Shown here piece after piece: positions 20,451-31,356 of a stretch of DNA of 39,470 nucleotides. Numbering within the stretch: position 1 is the stretch's first letter; every line of letters begins with the position of its first letter. The notes beneath the pieces were generated by a model. That model ran no database searches, was not told the DNA's origin, and saw only the letters and a list, made by a program, of their open reading frames with translations. The translations under genes and the position numbers were made by a program. Location: assembly GCA_003427395.1 (NCBI GenBank), contig BFEA01000033.1:1839456-1878925 (forward strand), read 5' to 3'. The stretch is from Chara braunii (lineage: Eukaryota > Streptophyta > Charophyceae > Charales > Characeae).

Positions 20451-21202
20451 GTGGAGTATATCGAGAAGGATGAAATGGCTTCCGCTCCATACCAGTTCAC
20501 AATCGGGAAGCCTAGACAAATGAGGAGCGGTCTAATGATGAATTTACAAACTCGTCGTGAGGAGAATGAGGAAACAAAGTATTGCTGGGGAAAGTCTATG
20601 GGGGAGCATGCTCTCGTCAGGATTGAGTCTGGATGGATCAAAGGTGAAAGTTGTGCAATAGAAAGGGTTACATTGTATATTTCGTCTAAGTATTTGCGGG
20701 CTATCATAATAAACTTAGCCTTAGGAATAAATCGATCTCTTTCGAGGCTAATGTGGCTTGCGGAGTCCGCACTCGATACTCGGAGTCGGGACGCGCATCT
20801 GAATGGGTTTGAAGGAGTTATAGGAACAGTGAAAGTAAAAGGGGATGTGAATTCGTTCCGCCATCTGCATACCTAAGAGGAACCCTTCCTATGTTTTTCG
20901 TGAATGAAGCCTTCGGGGGGAGGTCGCGAGTAGAAAAATTTGCGGAAGCCGCATTGGCGATTCCCGAAGGGGAATATCATGAGTCTACCTCGTTATTGGT
21001 ATACTACTTATACCTGGAGGTAGGACATCTAATTGAGGAAAGAGATTTGTTGAGCATACTGCTACAAATCAACTTATATGCTCGCAAATACGAACTGGCA
21101 GATAGGTCTAACTACTGGGATTAATTACGATATATATTCCTCTTTCAAACTCAACGATAAAGCGCTATACTTCCATCTTGAGAAACTTGGAGGGATATGG
21201 TA
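20451..21202 (+). pseudogene. Unknown retroelement ORF, copy 1 (frameshifted)
   Basis: Not recognised. It reads in one frame from about 20451 (a better Met is at 20475) to the poly-A/G run near 20838-20848, then in another frame to TAA at 21122-21124, and a third frame continues the similarity to about 21202. It is clearly paralogous to 21413-22051. ESGWIKGESCAIERVTLY here matches ETGWTMEERCAIVRVTLY there, LPMFFVNEAF matches LPKFIINEVF, and YYLYLEVG...INLYARKYELADRSNYW matches YCLYLEMW...VNVYLRIYHAEDRLTYW. It looks helical, with no signal peptide or zinc finger. It lies between the leader ORF and gag, in the sense orientation of the element, about 810 bp upstream of its copy. Confidence 0.6.
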
Positions 21203-21412
21203 GAGATAGAAAAGAGCGGAGTTATGCCGAAAAAGAGTTAGGTAAGTGACTAAAATTTTTCTTTGTATGGTTGGTTGTGTAAATAGGGTACCAAATGACT
21301 CCTTGAATGTGGTTCGCATGCCAATACTTCCTGATTAACGTGCCTGAGCAGAAAGACGGAGGATTAAGATGGCATTACCGAGGCGCATGGAGGAAGGAGA
21401 AGAGATAGAGAC

Positions 21413-22051
21413 ATGGTGTGGAATATCGATAGGGTTGAAACAGGTTGGACTATGGAAGAAAGATGCGCGATAGTAAGGGTGACCTTGTACCTATCAACCC
21501 TCCTTTGGAAGGAGCATGTGATCGACCTCGCGATAGGGGAGAGTCGTCCGATTTCTAAGTACGTTCTGACTGCAGAGTTGACCCTTGAAGCATTTTCTCG
21601 AAAGATGTACTGGAGAGAAGAAGAGGTGGTCATACGATCGATAGAAGCGAGATGGGCGACCGAATTCGCCTATCCAACAATGAACGTTAAAGCTACTCTT
21701 CCTAAGTTCATAATTAATGAGGTTTTTTTGGGAATAGAAAATGTGGAACGAGCAGTACTAGCGGTGCAATCAGTACCTGAAATAGGTTTTGAGTTTGAAG
21801 CATCCAATGTCATTTACTGTTTGTATTTAGAAATGTGGCCAAAATTGGCAAAAGGAGACTTCTATAACATCCTGTGTATCGTAAACGTGTATTTGCGCAT
21901 CTATCATGCGGAAGATCGTTTGACATATTGGCGCAAGCTCTGTAAGGAAGTTTGCATTGAGGTCTTCCTAGACGATATTCCCTTATTGTTTCAAATGGTT
22001 AGAAACTTTTGGCACGGGGATTGGGTAACTCTGGATGAGCTGAACAGTTGA
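21413..22051 (+). CDS. Unknown retroelement ORF, copy 2
   Basis: An uninterrupted 212-residue frame, the least damaged reading frame in the element. The frame is open back to a stop at 21365-21367, so the true start may lie slightly upstream or the protein may be fused to copy 1. Predicted to be mostly helical and mixed in charge, with conserved positions shared with copy 1: GW, CAI-RVTLY, ALP-like LPKF, INEVF, YCLYLEMW and TYW. The C-terminus extends past TYW (RKLCKEVCIEVFLDDIPLL...), and the equivalent of this can be seen in a shifted frame of copy 1 up to about 21202. No known domain is recognised. It could be a structural or accessory protein upstream of gag. The gag start lies 180 bases downstream. 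Confidence 0.6.
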   Translation: MVWNIDRVETGWTMEERCAIVRVTLYLSTLLWKEHVIDLAIGESRPISKYVLTAELTLEAFSRKMYWREEEVVIRSIEARWATEFAYPTMNVKATLPKFIINEVFLGIENVERAVLAVQSVPEIGFEFEASNVIYCLYLEMWPKLAKGDFYNILCIVNVYLRIYHAEDRLTYWRKLCKEVCIEVFLDDIPLLFQMVRNFWHGDWVTLDELNS

Positions 22052-22233
22052 AAACTATGGGAAAGAAGGTATTGACAATACAGTAAACGAGTTTCAATGT
22101 TCGTTAGTAGGTAGGATAGGGGTTTTTGATAGGGGGAAATGAAAAGTGTCATGTCATGACGGAAGAATGGAACGATGGTCGTTTGTGTGTCTTGACAAAT
22201 TTTGCGGTCTAAACAAAAGGGGAAGAAGGAGAG

Positions 22234-24750
22234 ATGGGTGCTCTTGACGATGACGATGTCAATGGAGGAAGACTGCCACCTATAACTGAGGCAGAAATTG
22301 TCAAATTATTGGAAAGGAGAACGATTAAAAGGTCGAACTTGCCAAAGATAAACATCTCCGCCTTTAAGGGAGAAAGAGTGTCTGACTAGTTGGAGTTGCT
22401 AGAGCAGATCTTCAACCAGTTGACATCGGCTGAGAAATTTGCTCAGTTGTACGAATATGTATGGTGAAAATTTAAACCATGCGTGAAAAAAGTTGCAAAG
22501 AAGGCCAATGATAATTGGACAGAATTCAAGAAGGATATGCAAAAAAATTTTAAATTAGGGGACGGTATACTCACTGTCGAACACTTGTATAACATGAATC
22601 GGGATGATTTCACTACGACTGGGGCATTCGCCAATGCTTTTAAAAAGACATCCGAAAGAGTCTCAGGGTTGTCCGAAAAAATGCAGTGTGTCATCTTCCT
22701 GGGGAAGTTTTCTGGGTATGAGGCCATGAAATTAACTCGAGGAGGAGCCGCAGGAAGGAAAACTACTTGGGAAACCATTAAGAGGAATATCGCGGCTGGG
22801 GATTTGGACCAAGTGTTTCACCACCACGTCAAGGTGGAACGAAGAAAAAGGAAGGCGGTAGGAACAGTTCAAGGAATTGACAATGCACTAGGTGGAGTGC
22901 TGAGTAACATGGTGAATGAGATAAAAGAATTGAAGGAAAATGTGTCACATGGAAAGGTATTGACAGTTACGCAACCATCCAGAAAAAGGAAGAAGGACGA
23001 AGAGGGAGAAGACGAGGGTGAAGAAGAAGAGGATCCTGAGGTAGCAGTTAAATTGACAAAGTGTCAAAGAAAGGCGAGAAATTTAGCCATGGGGGAACAA
23101 GGTACGGGGAAATGACATGTCTCTCAACAAGCAATAATTCAGTACGACCAAGAGTCATCAACGAGCACGGCTCAGTTCGGGCAATGACCCGTGGGGCCAC
23201 AGATGGGTGCACGGCCCGGGTATTTCCCAATGGGACCTTGGCCGATGCAAGGACCAGTGGGACCTTATCCAATGATGCCACAAATCCATAATGTGGGAGG
23301 CGAGCAAGGAGTAGGGCGTGATCAGCAAAAGGGTAAACAACAATCAGAACCAAATCACCAAGGCGGTCAGAATCGGAGCAGAGCCCTGGGCCGCGGGCAA
23401 GGTCGTGGAAGAGAAAGAAATCCAGGAAGGAATCAGGGTTAAGTAGAGCGAGGGGCAAGTAGTGGAGGCGATAGTGGTCAAGGTGGAAACTGGGAACCCC
23501 CCAGATAGGTGTTAATCAACTGGGACAAGGAAATCAATAAGGATATGGCCGAGGATATGACCAAAGTTATGGCAGAGGTTATGGTAGAGGAAGCAGACAA
23601 TTGAGTCGACAAGGATACGGAAGAGGATGTGTAGACTATGGTGAATGCACTTGTACTCACTGTGGGATAAAAGGGCACACGGTAAAACGGTGTCACGTCA
23701 AAAAACTAGACGAACTCGATGGGCTCATCACGTCGAATATAGATGGTGATGTGTTCGACAAAAGAGGTAATGTAATCAGTTCAGACATTCCGGGCGGTAC
23801 AAGGGAAGAAGCCCTCCAGGTGGCGAAGCTTGGCCCCAACGCTCCGATGATGTTCCGAATTTGGTAAGAGAAGGAGGCCCCTGTTGTGCATGTGGAAGAT
23901 ATAACGAAGCTAGAGGAGAAACTGAGCAGAATAAAGGTTAGAGAAAACAAGGAGAACATTCCCCTCCTTGAAGAGGAAGCGAAAGAGGAGGATGTTAGCA
24001 TCAATGCTAGAGAAACGATTGATAGGATGGAAGACCTAGTGGATAAAATGCAAAGATTACTCCTAAGGCTTCGAGGAATATGTAAAGAAGTTGGGAGAGA
24101 AGGAATTAGATATCCGAAGGTGTTTACCATGGGACGCGAAGGACTGAGAGAGGGAACGAGTGAACCCAACCCATGAATGTTGAGGGCCAAGATGGCTGCG
24201 AAGATTAGCATGGGCCAAAGAAACGTGAGGGGCTCGATTCCATACGCTACGAGAAGGCAAGGAGGGAATAATCCTCCAAAGGAACAAGCTCAGACTTCCC
24301 AGCCGGCTGAAGAAGAATCACCAATCATGTTAGAAGGGGATGAGGACGAGGACGATAAGATCAGGGAAGAAGAAGATAAGCAGGTAGAAATTAGGGCTAA
24401 GAGAAGGAAAGAAGGAGTTAAGGAAGGGAAATCAAAGAAAGAAGAAACCGCAACCAAGAAACGAAAGTACCAGACTTCGATCGAAGAAGGAGTTGACCTG
24501 GAAGTGCTAGTAAATAATTTATTGAAAGAACACAATGAGTTGTTGAATCTGAGAGAGATTCTTGCTTCAGCGTCGAGGCTAAGGAAAATCGTGAAAGTTA
24601 GATTGTCACGCAAGAGAGTAGCCACAGTCCAAATAGGGGACTTGATTCCCAAAGAAGCGACTTGGAGCGTTGCGGGAAGCAAGATGGACTGGAAGCTCGT
24701 AGGGACCAGGTCCGTAGATATTATGATCAAAGGTAAAATGGTGTCCAAGC
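22234..24750 (+). pseudogene. gag: Gag polyprotein with CCHC zinc knuckle (degenerate)
   Basis: Ty3/Gypsy-type Gag, the virus-like particle protein. The start is ATG at 22234 (MGALDDDD), preceding a capsid-like region with INISAFKGERVSD at about residues 41-53 and a helical, charged capsid region to about residue 215. A Gly/Gln/Arg-rich segment follows, and the frame shifts near the C6 run at about 23497-23502. GYGRGY-type repeats then lead into the zinc knuckle CTHCGIKGHTVKRC (C-X2-C-X4-H-X4-C, about 23650-23691). After the knuckle come FDKRGNVISSDIPGGTREEAL and an acidic/Lys-rich linker to the protease. In-frame stops include TAG 22387, TGA 22465, TGA 23113, TAA 23440 and TAA 23538. Most replace an expected Trp or Gln. 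A local frame disturbance lies at about 23840-23880. The gene is broken. Confidence 0.85.
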
Positions 24751-25605
24751 ATTGTTCATACTGGGGCCGAAATGAACATCATAAATGAGAACACTGCAGA
24801 GAGATTAGGGCTGAAGATTGATGAGAATGATTGCGGATTTCTCAATGGAGCTAGTGGCAAAACCGGATACACGGGAGTCGCTTCAAATGTTGTAATAGAA
24901 ATAAAAAGGGTCAAGGTGCGCACATGCTTCTATGTTATGCCCAGTTTGGACCTCCCGATTTTACTAGGCAGATTCTTCTTGTGCAGGTCCGAGGCGCTCA
25001 TTATGAACAAACATGACAACACCATGTTCGTTATCTTGTGTGACCCCGCCTGTTGGAATTTTGAAGTAATTACATGTAGAAATACCGGCTCTCACACTTC
25101 GAAGAACCGGCTCAATGCGGGGTCTTACACGTTTGAAGAATCAGAGAATACGCCGAGAGAACTGGAATGGGAGAACGAAGAGAAAACAGACGATGAGGAA
25201 GCAGGAGGGCTCGTATTAAGTCTATCAAGTATTAGCGATGCAGTTGAGTTGGTGTCAGCCTATAGGATGGCTGACCCTGATGTCGTCACAGCGCTTGTGG
25301 AAAGAATCCAGGAAGACTCAGAAAGAGTGAGAGTCGATTTTGTGTACCGACCTCCTCCTCCTCAGATGAAAGAGCCACAAATGTCGAATGCGCAAACAAC
25401 CAGCCAACATGTTTTAGGGGTGGGCTCAAATAGGGCTCCAAAAGGCGGTACAAGACGGTAAACAAGAAAAGTTATCCGGTACCGGTGCTGGTAAGTTAGG
25501 AAGAAAGGGTGTACTACGAGCAAGAGAGAGAATTGATATGGCAGATGAGAAGGGAGGACTAAAAATTGATCGTGTCGCATCAATAAGGAAACTAAGAAAG
25601 ATTTG
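24751..25605 (+). pseudogene. Retropepsin-like aspartic protease domain (degenerate)
   Basis: This domain would cut the Gag-Pol polyprotein. The reading frame carries the pattern around the active site as VHTGAEMNIINENTAERLGL (about 24754-24813) and the later hydrophobic ILLGRFFL motif (about 24958-24981). The catalytic D-T-G is expected at the HTG, so the active-site Asp codon is missing or altered in this copy. A frame change from Gag lies within the 20 bases just upstream. A TAA ends this frame at 25459-25461. Coding-like sequence continues in another frame (about 25448-25605) as the linker to reverse transcriptase. The downstream linker is acidic and poorly conserved, as usual between protease and RT. 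Confidence 0.75.
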
Positions 25606-27084
25606 ATAATAGACGAACCCGGTTTCCTGACAAAACAAGAAGAAGCTTCGGTAAAGGACCTGATACGTGAGAAGCATAAAGCATATGCTTTCAATGATGA
25701 TCAACGCGGACGGCTGGATATTGATAAAACCGAAATGATCCGCATTCATACTGTGCCTCATGAACCTTGAAATGTTGGAGGAGTTAAGTACCCCAACCCC
25801 GAAGATCGTAGAAAGGTGGCGGAGTACCTACATGGGAAGATTCGCACGAATGTTGCAGGGTTTTCTACCGGACCATATGCTTCTCCTTGGTTTTGCTTTG
25901 TAAAACCAAACAACGTGCTAAGATGGGTACAAAACCTCCAACGATTAAATGTGGTGACCGTGAGAGATGCTGGGGGATTGTCTAACGCTGATCAATTATC
26001 GCAATGTTGCGCGGGAAGATCGATTGTATCTCTTATTGACCTCTACTCTGGGTATGATCAATTTTCGGTCTATCCCGCAGACCGTCCTATAACAACAATG
26101 CACACGCCTAGAGGGTTAGTCCATATGAATATTGCACCCCAAGGTTGAACCAACGTTGTGGCAATGGTGCAGCTCAATATGATCAGGGTAATGTAGCCAA
26201 TCAACCCTCAAATTACCGAGCCATACATTGATGATCTTGTCGTCAAGGGCCCTATCGAAAAGGATGAGTCAGAAGTGGCTCCTGGGATAAGGACATTCGT
26301 ATGGGAGCACGTCCAGGGATTAAGAAAGGTTTTATCTCTCTTACAAGAATAAAATCTCACTGCCAGTGGCATGAAGTCAAGGCATTGTGTGAAGGAAGTG
26401 ACCATTCTGGGATATGTATGCAATCAATTTGGTCGACGACCCGATGGTAAAGAAACTAACAAAATCCTGGAATGACCTACTCCCTTCAAAAATATTGGAG
26501 AAGTCCGTAGCTTCCTTGGAACCTGTGGATTTTGGAGAAGGTTCATAGAAAGATTTGTCACCAAGACAGAACATCTGAGGAAGCTAGTACGAAAGGATCA
26601 GAACTAGGAGTGGGGTGACCTTGAAGAAGAAGTGGTCGAGGAGTTGAAAAAGGAATTCAAAGAAGGAAGTTTAGTGTTAGGGGTGTTTGATTTTGATGTA
26701 ACTATGGAAAAACCAGTCATAGTTGAGACCGATGCTGGACCGACCGCCTTGGGAGGTGTTTTGATCCAGGCGGACAGTAGTGGGAAGGAGAGACCGTTAA
26801 GATTCGAAAGTCGAACACTTAACGCGACAGAGCGGAACTACTCGCAGTTCAAAAAAGAAGCCTTGACAGTTCTGCACTGCCTAAAAATTTACAGACATTA
26901 CCTTTTTGGAAGGAGGTTTATCCTCAGGATTGACCCAACAACGCTCATGTATTCCCTCAAGAATTTTTCAGCATTAGACCCGACCATAGCCAGGTGACTT
27001 ACCTATATATGGATGTTTGATTTTCAGCTAGAACGTATCCCAGGAAATAAGAATAGGGCTGATGGTATGAGTATAATTGAATAG
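25606..27084 (+). pseudogene. pol: Reverse transcriptase and RNase H (degenerate)
   Basis: RT copies the element RNA into DNA and RNase H removes the RNA strand. Motifs in order: DEPGFLTKQEEASV at the start; the finger region SPWFCFVKPNN...LQRLN; catalytic motif A LIDLYSGYDQFSV; motif B TPRGLVHMNIAPQG; and motif C YIDD (26224-26235). Next come LGYVCNQFGR and FLGTCGFWRRFI of the connection. RNase H starts at VETDAGPTALGGVLI, with ATERNYSQFKKEALTV, followed by the tether-like FQLERIPGNKNRADGMS. In-frame stops are TGA 25768, TGA 26146, TAG 26194, TAA 26350, TGA 26473, TAG 26605, TGA 26995 and TAG 27082. Most fall where Trp or Gln is expected. Domain order RT-RH-IN is Ty3/Gypsy. All catalytic motifs remain readable, but the frame is closed. 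Confidence 0.9.
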
Positions 27085-28861
27085 GGAGATCGACCAGGGT
27101 CGGAAGAGGAGGCACCTCCGGTAGATGAATTTTTGGAAGAAGGGGAAGATAGGCGCACTCACGTCAACTGTTGGGCTATGTTCGTTGAAAGTAAGGCAAT
27201 GAGGAGAGGAAATCCAATGTGGCATCCGCCTCCTGAGTTTATGAGGGAACCTGCCTTGATACTTACGCCGATAGTAGAAGAGGACTCATGGGGAGAAAGA
27301 AATGTGAAATGGATGATGGAGTTGGCCTTGGCCGAGAACTATAGGATAATGGATGAACCACGAACGGTCGAAGCAGGAGTCCGACAAGCAGACGAGCAAG
27401 TAACCATAATGGGTAGAATGTACTACTTAACGAATTCCCTCTTACAAGTCCAATCGAATGATGAAGGGGGTATGGGGTGAAAGATGATGAAATAGTAATT
27501 GGGGATGATTACGAATTTGATGAGGAGAAGGAGGAAGAATTTGAGCAAGGAGAGATTTTAGAAGATTTTCGAAAAGAGGAGTATCATGGGTTCTATCTAG
27601 AAATGAGGTTGCTCTTTTCAGGAGACAAGAGAGAGAGAGAAGTTATTGAGAAGGCTCTTCAAATGAGGGATCATTATGTAGTAAGAGGTGGTCATTTATT
27701 CATTAGAGATAAGAGGGGGCCGCCGCGGCGACTGGTATGCAGAAAGAGTCGTCAGATTGATGTCATAGTTGCACTTCATGACGGGGTAGTTGGGGGACAT
27801 CGAAGTTTCGCAGCAACCTAGAGGAAGACGATAAAACTCTGCTATTAAGAATGAATGTTTGAGATGACTCGTAAATACTGTGAATCATGCGTACGTGACA
27901 GGTACGATCGCTCATCAATTATAAGGAGGCTCCGCATCCCAGGTACATCAAAGATGTGGGGGCGGTTGTCCATTTGGACCTATTGGCCATGTCGCTGGGG
28001 CTCGGCGGATATAACTATATATTTGATGCAAGGGACAACCTTACCGGGTTTGTCGATGGCAAAACCATTTGGGACAAAACTGGAGAAACATTGACAGAGT
28101 GCATTAAGGAATACTACCTCAGGTATCCGTTCGTATTGGAGTTCACGATGGATAGGGGTTCTGAGTTTACATGTGGGGAAATGAAGGAACTATTGAAAGA
28201 AGCGGGAGTAATAGGTAACTACACAACTTGAGCTCACCCACAGGCAAATGCGCCAGTTGAAAGAGGTCATAATACCATTACAAACTTGCTAGCCAAGTGG
28301 ACCAATCGGAGGCCGAATCTCTGGCCAAAATTTCTGAGGACGGTATTCTTCGTGGAAAATGTCACTATCAAAAGGACGACAGGATATGCGCCTGCGACAC
28401 TCTGGTATAGTCAGCATGCCACATTCCCAATAGAAAGTTTTCTGAAGATGTGGTGCAGAGAGGACTTGGAGAATGATCTGACATTCGAAGAGTTACTGGA
28501 CCTTAGGGCAAGACAGATCAGCGTCACGGAGGAAAGGATTCAGGAAGCAGCCACGAGGGTGGAAGACAGCCATGGAAAGAACAAACAAAGGTGGGACAAA
28601 CTCTCTAGAGTGGGGTTTGAACCGTTGCAAGTTGGAGATGTTGTGTTACTTTACGACTCTTCTTTGGAAAAACAGTGGTCGCGAAAGTTGGACAAGTGTT
28701 GACTTGGACCTTTCAAAATCAGGAAACAGGGACTCCATGGGGCCTATGAGTTGGAAGAAATGGACGAGACTCCAAGAAGAGACTGGGTTTCAGGGTCCAA
28801 ACTGAAGAAATTCAAGATCAGAGAAGAGGTGAGCAGAAGTTGACAAATGAGACTTAAGTAA
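27085..28861 (+). pseudogene. Integrase (degenerate)
   Basis: Inserts the cDNA into the genome. An acidic linker (27085-27600) precedes the zinc-binding domain: H-X6-H in HDGVVGGH (about 27775-27798) and CESC (about 27888-27899), an HHCC arrangement. The frame then changes near 27940. The catalytic core shows D in VVHLDLLAM, D in FTMDRGSEF and E in NAPVERGHN, with 35 residues between the second Asp and the Glu (D,D35E). The C-terminal part has LQVGDVVLLYDSS and a GPF/Y module (LGPFKI, after the TGA at 28700-28702), ending with a YELEEMD...LKKFKIREE segment. No chromodomain is visible after it. Stops include TAG 27819, TGA 28229 and TGA 28700. Translation would end at TGA 28841 or TAA 28859. 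Confidence 0.88.
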
Positions 28862-29090
28862 GCGAGGGTATGATCATAAATATATATATATATATATATA
28901 TATGTATACGTATATATATAGCTATATACATATGGCTATATTCATATATATACGTATACGTACAAGTGAAGGATGCCTTGTCAAACTTATGATGATGATG
29001 TGAAGTGTTGCCTTGATGATGATGACTGATCCTTATACCTGTCATTGCTCCCTCTCTGCGTGCAGATGTGACCCTTGAGGAGAAGTGACC
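28862..29090. repeat. (TA)n microsatellite and spacer
   Basis: TA repeats with CG interruptions (28880-28960) followed by GATGATGAT-rich sequence separate pol from the downstream ORF. No gene is seen. Confidence 0.85.
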
Positions 29091-31356
29091 ATGGCGCAAA
29101 GAGGAAGGATGACAGGGCCCTCTAGACCTACCTTGAGAAAGAGAGGGCAGAGGAGGGATCAGAAAATCTCAAGGAGCATGGAGGAGATACCAGTCTACAG
29201 AGCAGGGGATAACTTTCGGTTGTTCTTGAGGGATTTCGAGGAGTATGCTTTCAGACGAGAGTGGGATGACAGGATGAAACTCTCAAAGGTGACTAGAGTG
29301 GGGGAATATAAGAAGAAAATTGGAGAAGTGGCAGCGGGGTGCTTGAGGTGGAAGACTTGTGTGGTGAGATTGTGGTAGCTCATTGGAGACTTTCCCAGAG
29401 ATGAGATTGAGGATGATCTAACCTTTGATGGGACGAACATGGATGATTTTGTCGACAGTCTACAACTATCTGTAGAGAAAGGTGGATGGAATGATGAGAA
29501 AAGGCAGAGGAGGTTGATAGAGAGGACAGAGAAGAGTGAGAATGAGGAGGTGAAGGGGATTGTAGAAGAGGTTTGCACGTGGCAGGGGATATTGATAAAG
29601 TTGCAAACGGCATACACCTAGATGAGGCAAGACCAGACAAAAAGGGAAAGGCTACAAGAAAAGGGACTGTGGATTGGAAGGGAGAAGGATGAGTTGCAGA
29701 GAGAGGCTCAGGAAGAAGGGAAAGAAGAGGATGTACCCTCGAAGAATCTGGGAAGCAAGCCCAAAACTTTTCCCAAGGACAGAAGAAGGGGGGCAAATCA
29801 GGCAGTGGAAGAGGAAGAGAAGGGGAAAAAGGAGGCAGCAGTGAAGCTGAAGAAAGGTCAAGGAGGGAATCAAGCACCAAGAGTTAAAAAAAGTGAAGAA
29901 AAAAAGTCAGTTGAGGATGGTGGAAAATGAGTTGAGATAAGAGGAAGAGAGAAGAAAGGGAGAGTAGAAAATAATAAGCAAGTGGAAGAAGAAAAAGGGG
30001 AGGAAACAAAGGTGGCATGTGAAGAGTCATCCCAGAAAGGGAAGAAAGCAAAAGAAGGGCAAATAAGCAAAGAAGAAAAAGTTTAGAGAGAGAAAAGGAA
30101 AAAAGGGTGGAGAGATTATGTAATCAAGATGCTCCAACATGATGATCTGCCTGTGAATTCTTCTTGGGATGCGAGATTTGAAAGAGTGTTGCTCTTCGAG
30201 ATGGTGGTAAGTTTCAAACACTCCACCAACATGCATAAATTAATGGGATTGCATGAGATGTTGGATGAGAAGTGCACCAGAGTTTTTGAGAAGTATGCGC
30301 AAGTGGCAAGGAAACTGGGGGAGATGAAGAGAGGAAGAGATGAGAAGGAACTTGGAGAGGATTTGGATGCATTGGGGAAAGAGCTTCAGTCAGAGCTCAA
30401 GGAAAGCACTGAGCTCTTCACCCAAGGGTTTGTGGATTATATCCCTGAGCTCTTGAAGAAGATGAGCAGGCTAAGGAAAAAGGAAGAGGAAAGGGATGCC
30501 CAGGTAACAAGTTTGACAGAGAGTTTGGAAGGGATGAGAAAGGAAGTGGAGGACTTGAAGAAGGGGAATGAGGAGTTGTTAAAACAAGTAAGTACATTGG
30601 AGGTTTCCCTGACCCATAAAAGCAAGGAGTTGAAAGATGAAGTGGCAGAGACGGAAAGTAGGAAAGAAAGTTAAAAGTTTGTGTTCAAGGATCAGTGAGC
30701 AAGGGGAAGATCTAGAACAAGAAATTACTGAAAGGGAAAAAATGTGTCAGATATGGGAAAAGAGATGGGGTGAGATATTGAAAGGGATAGAAGAGCTCAA
30801 ATTAAACTACCAGGAGATCACAAGAGTGATGGAGTGGAAAAATGAGGAAGGGTTTGAGATTAACATGGCAGAAGGAGAAAGGAAGATTCCTCTGTCAAGA
30901 GAAAAAGAAGGAAGGAAGGGTGAGCAGGTTGTTGGAAAGGGAGAACCCTCCAACAAGAGGCCACAAGAAAAACCAAGGGTTCAAGGGTCTCCTGCCTCAG
31001 AGGAAGAGAAGAGTGAATGTTTGGCTTTGCCTCAAAAGAGGAGCATCAAAAGGAATGAACAGCCTGGAATGAAATCATCAGAAGGGGCTCGGAGCCAGAC
31101 AAAGACTTCAGTCCGGCCTCACAGAAAGAAGGTCAGATACAACAAGGTTAGAAGTGGGTGCTTCTTTTGCACAGAAGAAGGACACTTCCGAAATAACTGT
31201 GCAATATTAGCTGGCTACATTAAGGAGGGATTGACTAGATTTGACTCACATGGAAGGTTGGTAACCAGCACTGGACAGATAATCCCCAAGACACCTGAGG
31301 GTGGCAGAATAGAGCTTCATCGAATGCTGGGACTGACAATCACACTCTCAGATTAG
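29091..31356 (+). pseudogene. Second Gag-like ORF downstream of pol (degenerate)
   Basis: Starts at ATG 29091 (MAQRGRMTG). One frame runs to TAA at 30672-30674 with stops TAG 29376, TAG 29619, TGA 29928 and TAG 30084, then a single-base shift at about 30660 continues to 31356, about 755 codons in all. The N-terminal part (IPVYRAGDNFRLFLRDFEEYAF...) resembles the start of a retrotransposon capsid. The middle is Lys/Glu-rich, with a long predicted coiled coil (about 30290-30830). The C-terminus has a zinc knuckle CFFCTEEGHFRNNC (31159-31200), followed by FDSHGRLVTSTGQ and PEGGRIELHRML. The post-knuckle pattern parallels that of the upstream gag (FDKRGNV...GGTREE), so it is a gag relative. It is either a second gag carried by the element or the remnant of another element. 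Its sense orientation and place just before the 3' non-coding region fit either. Confidence 0.7.
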
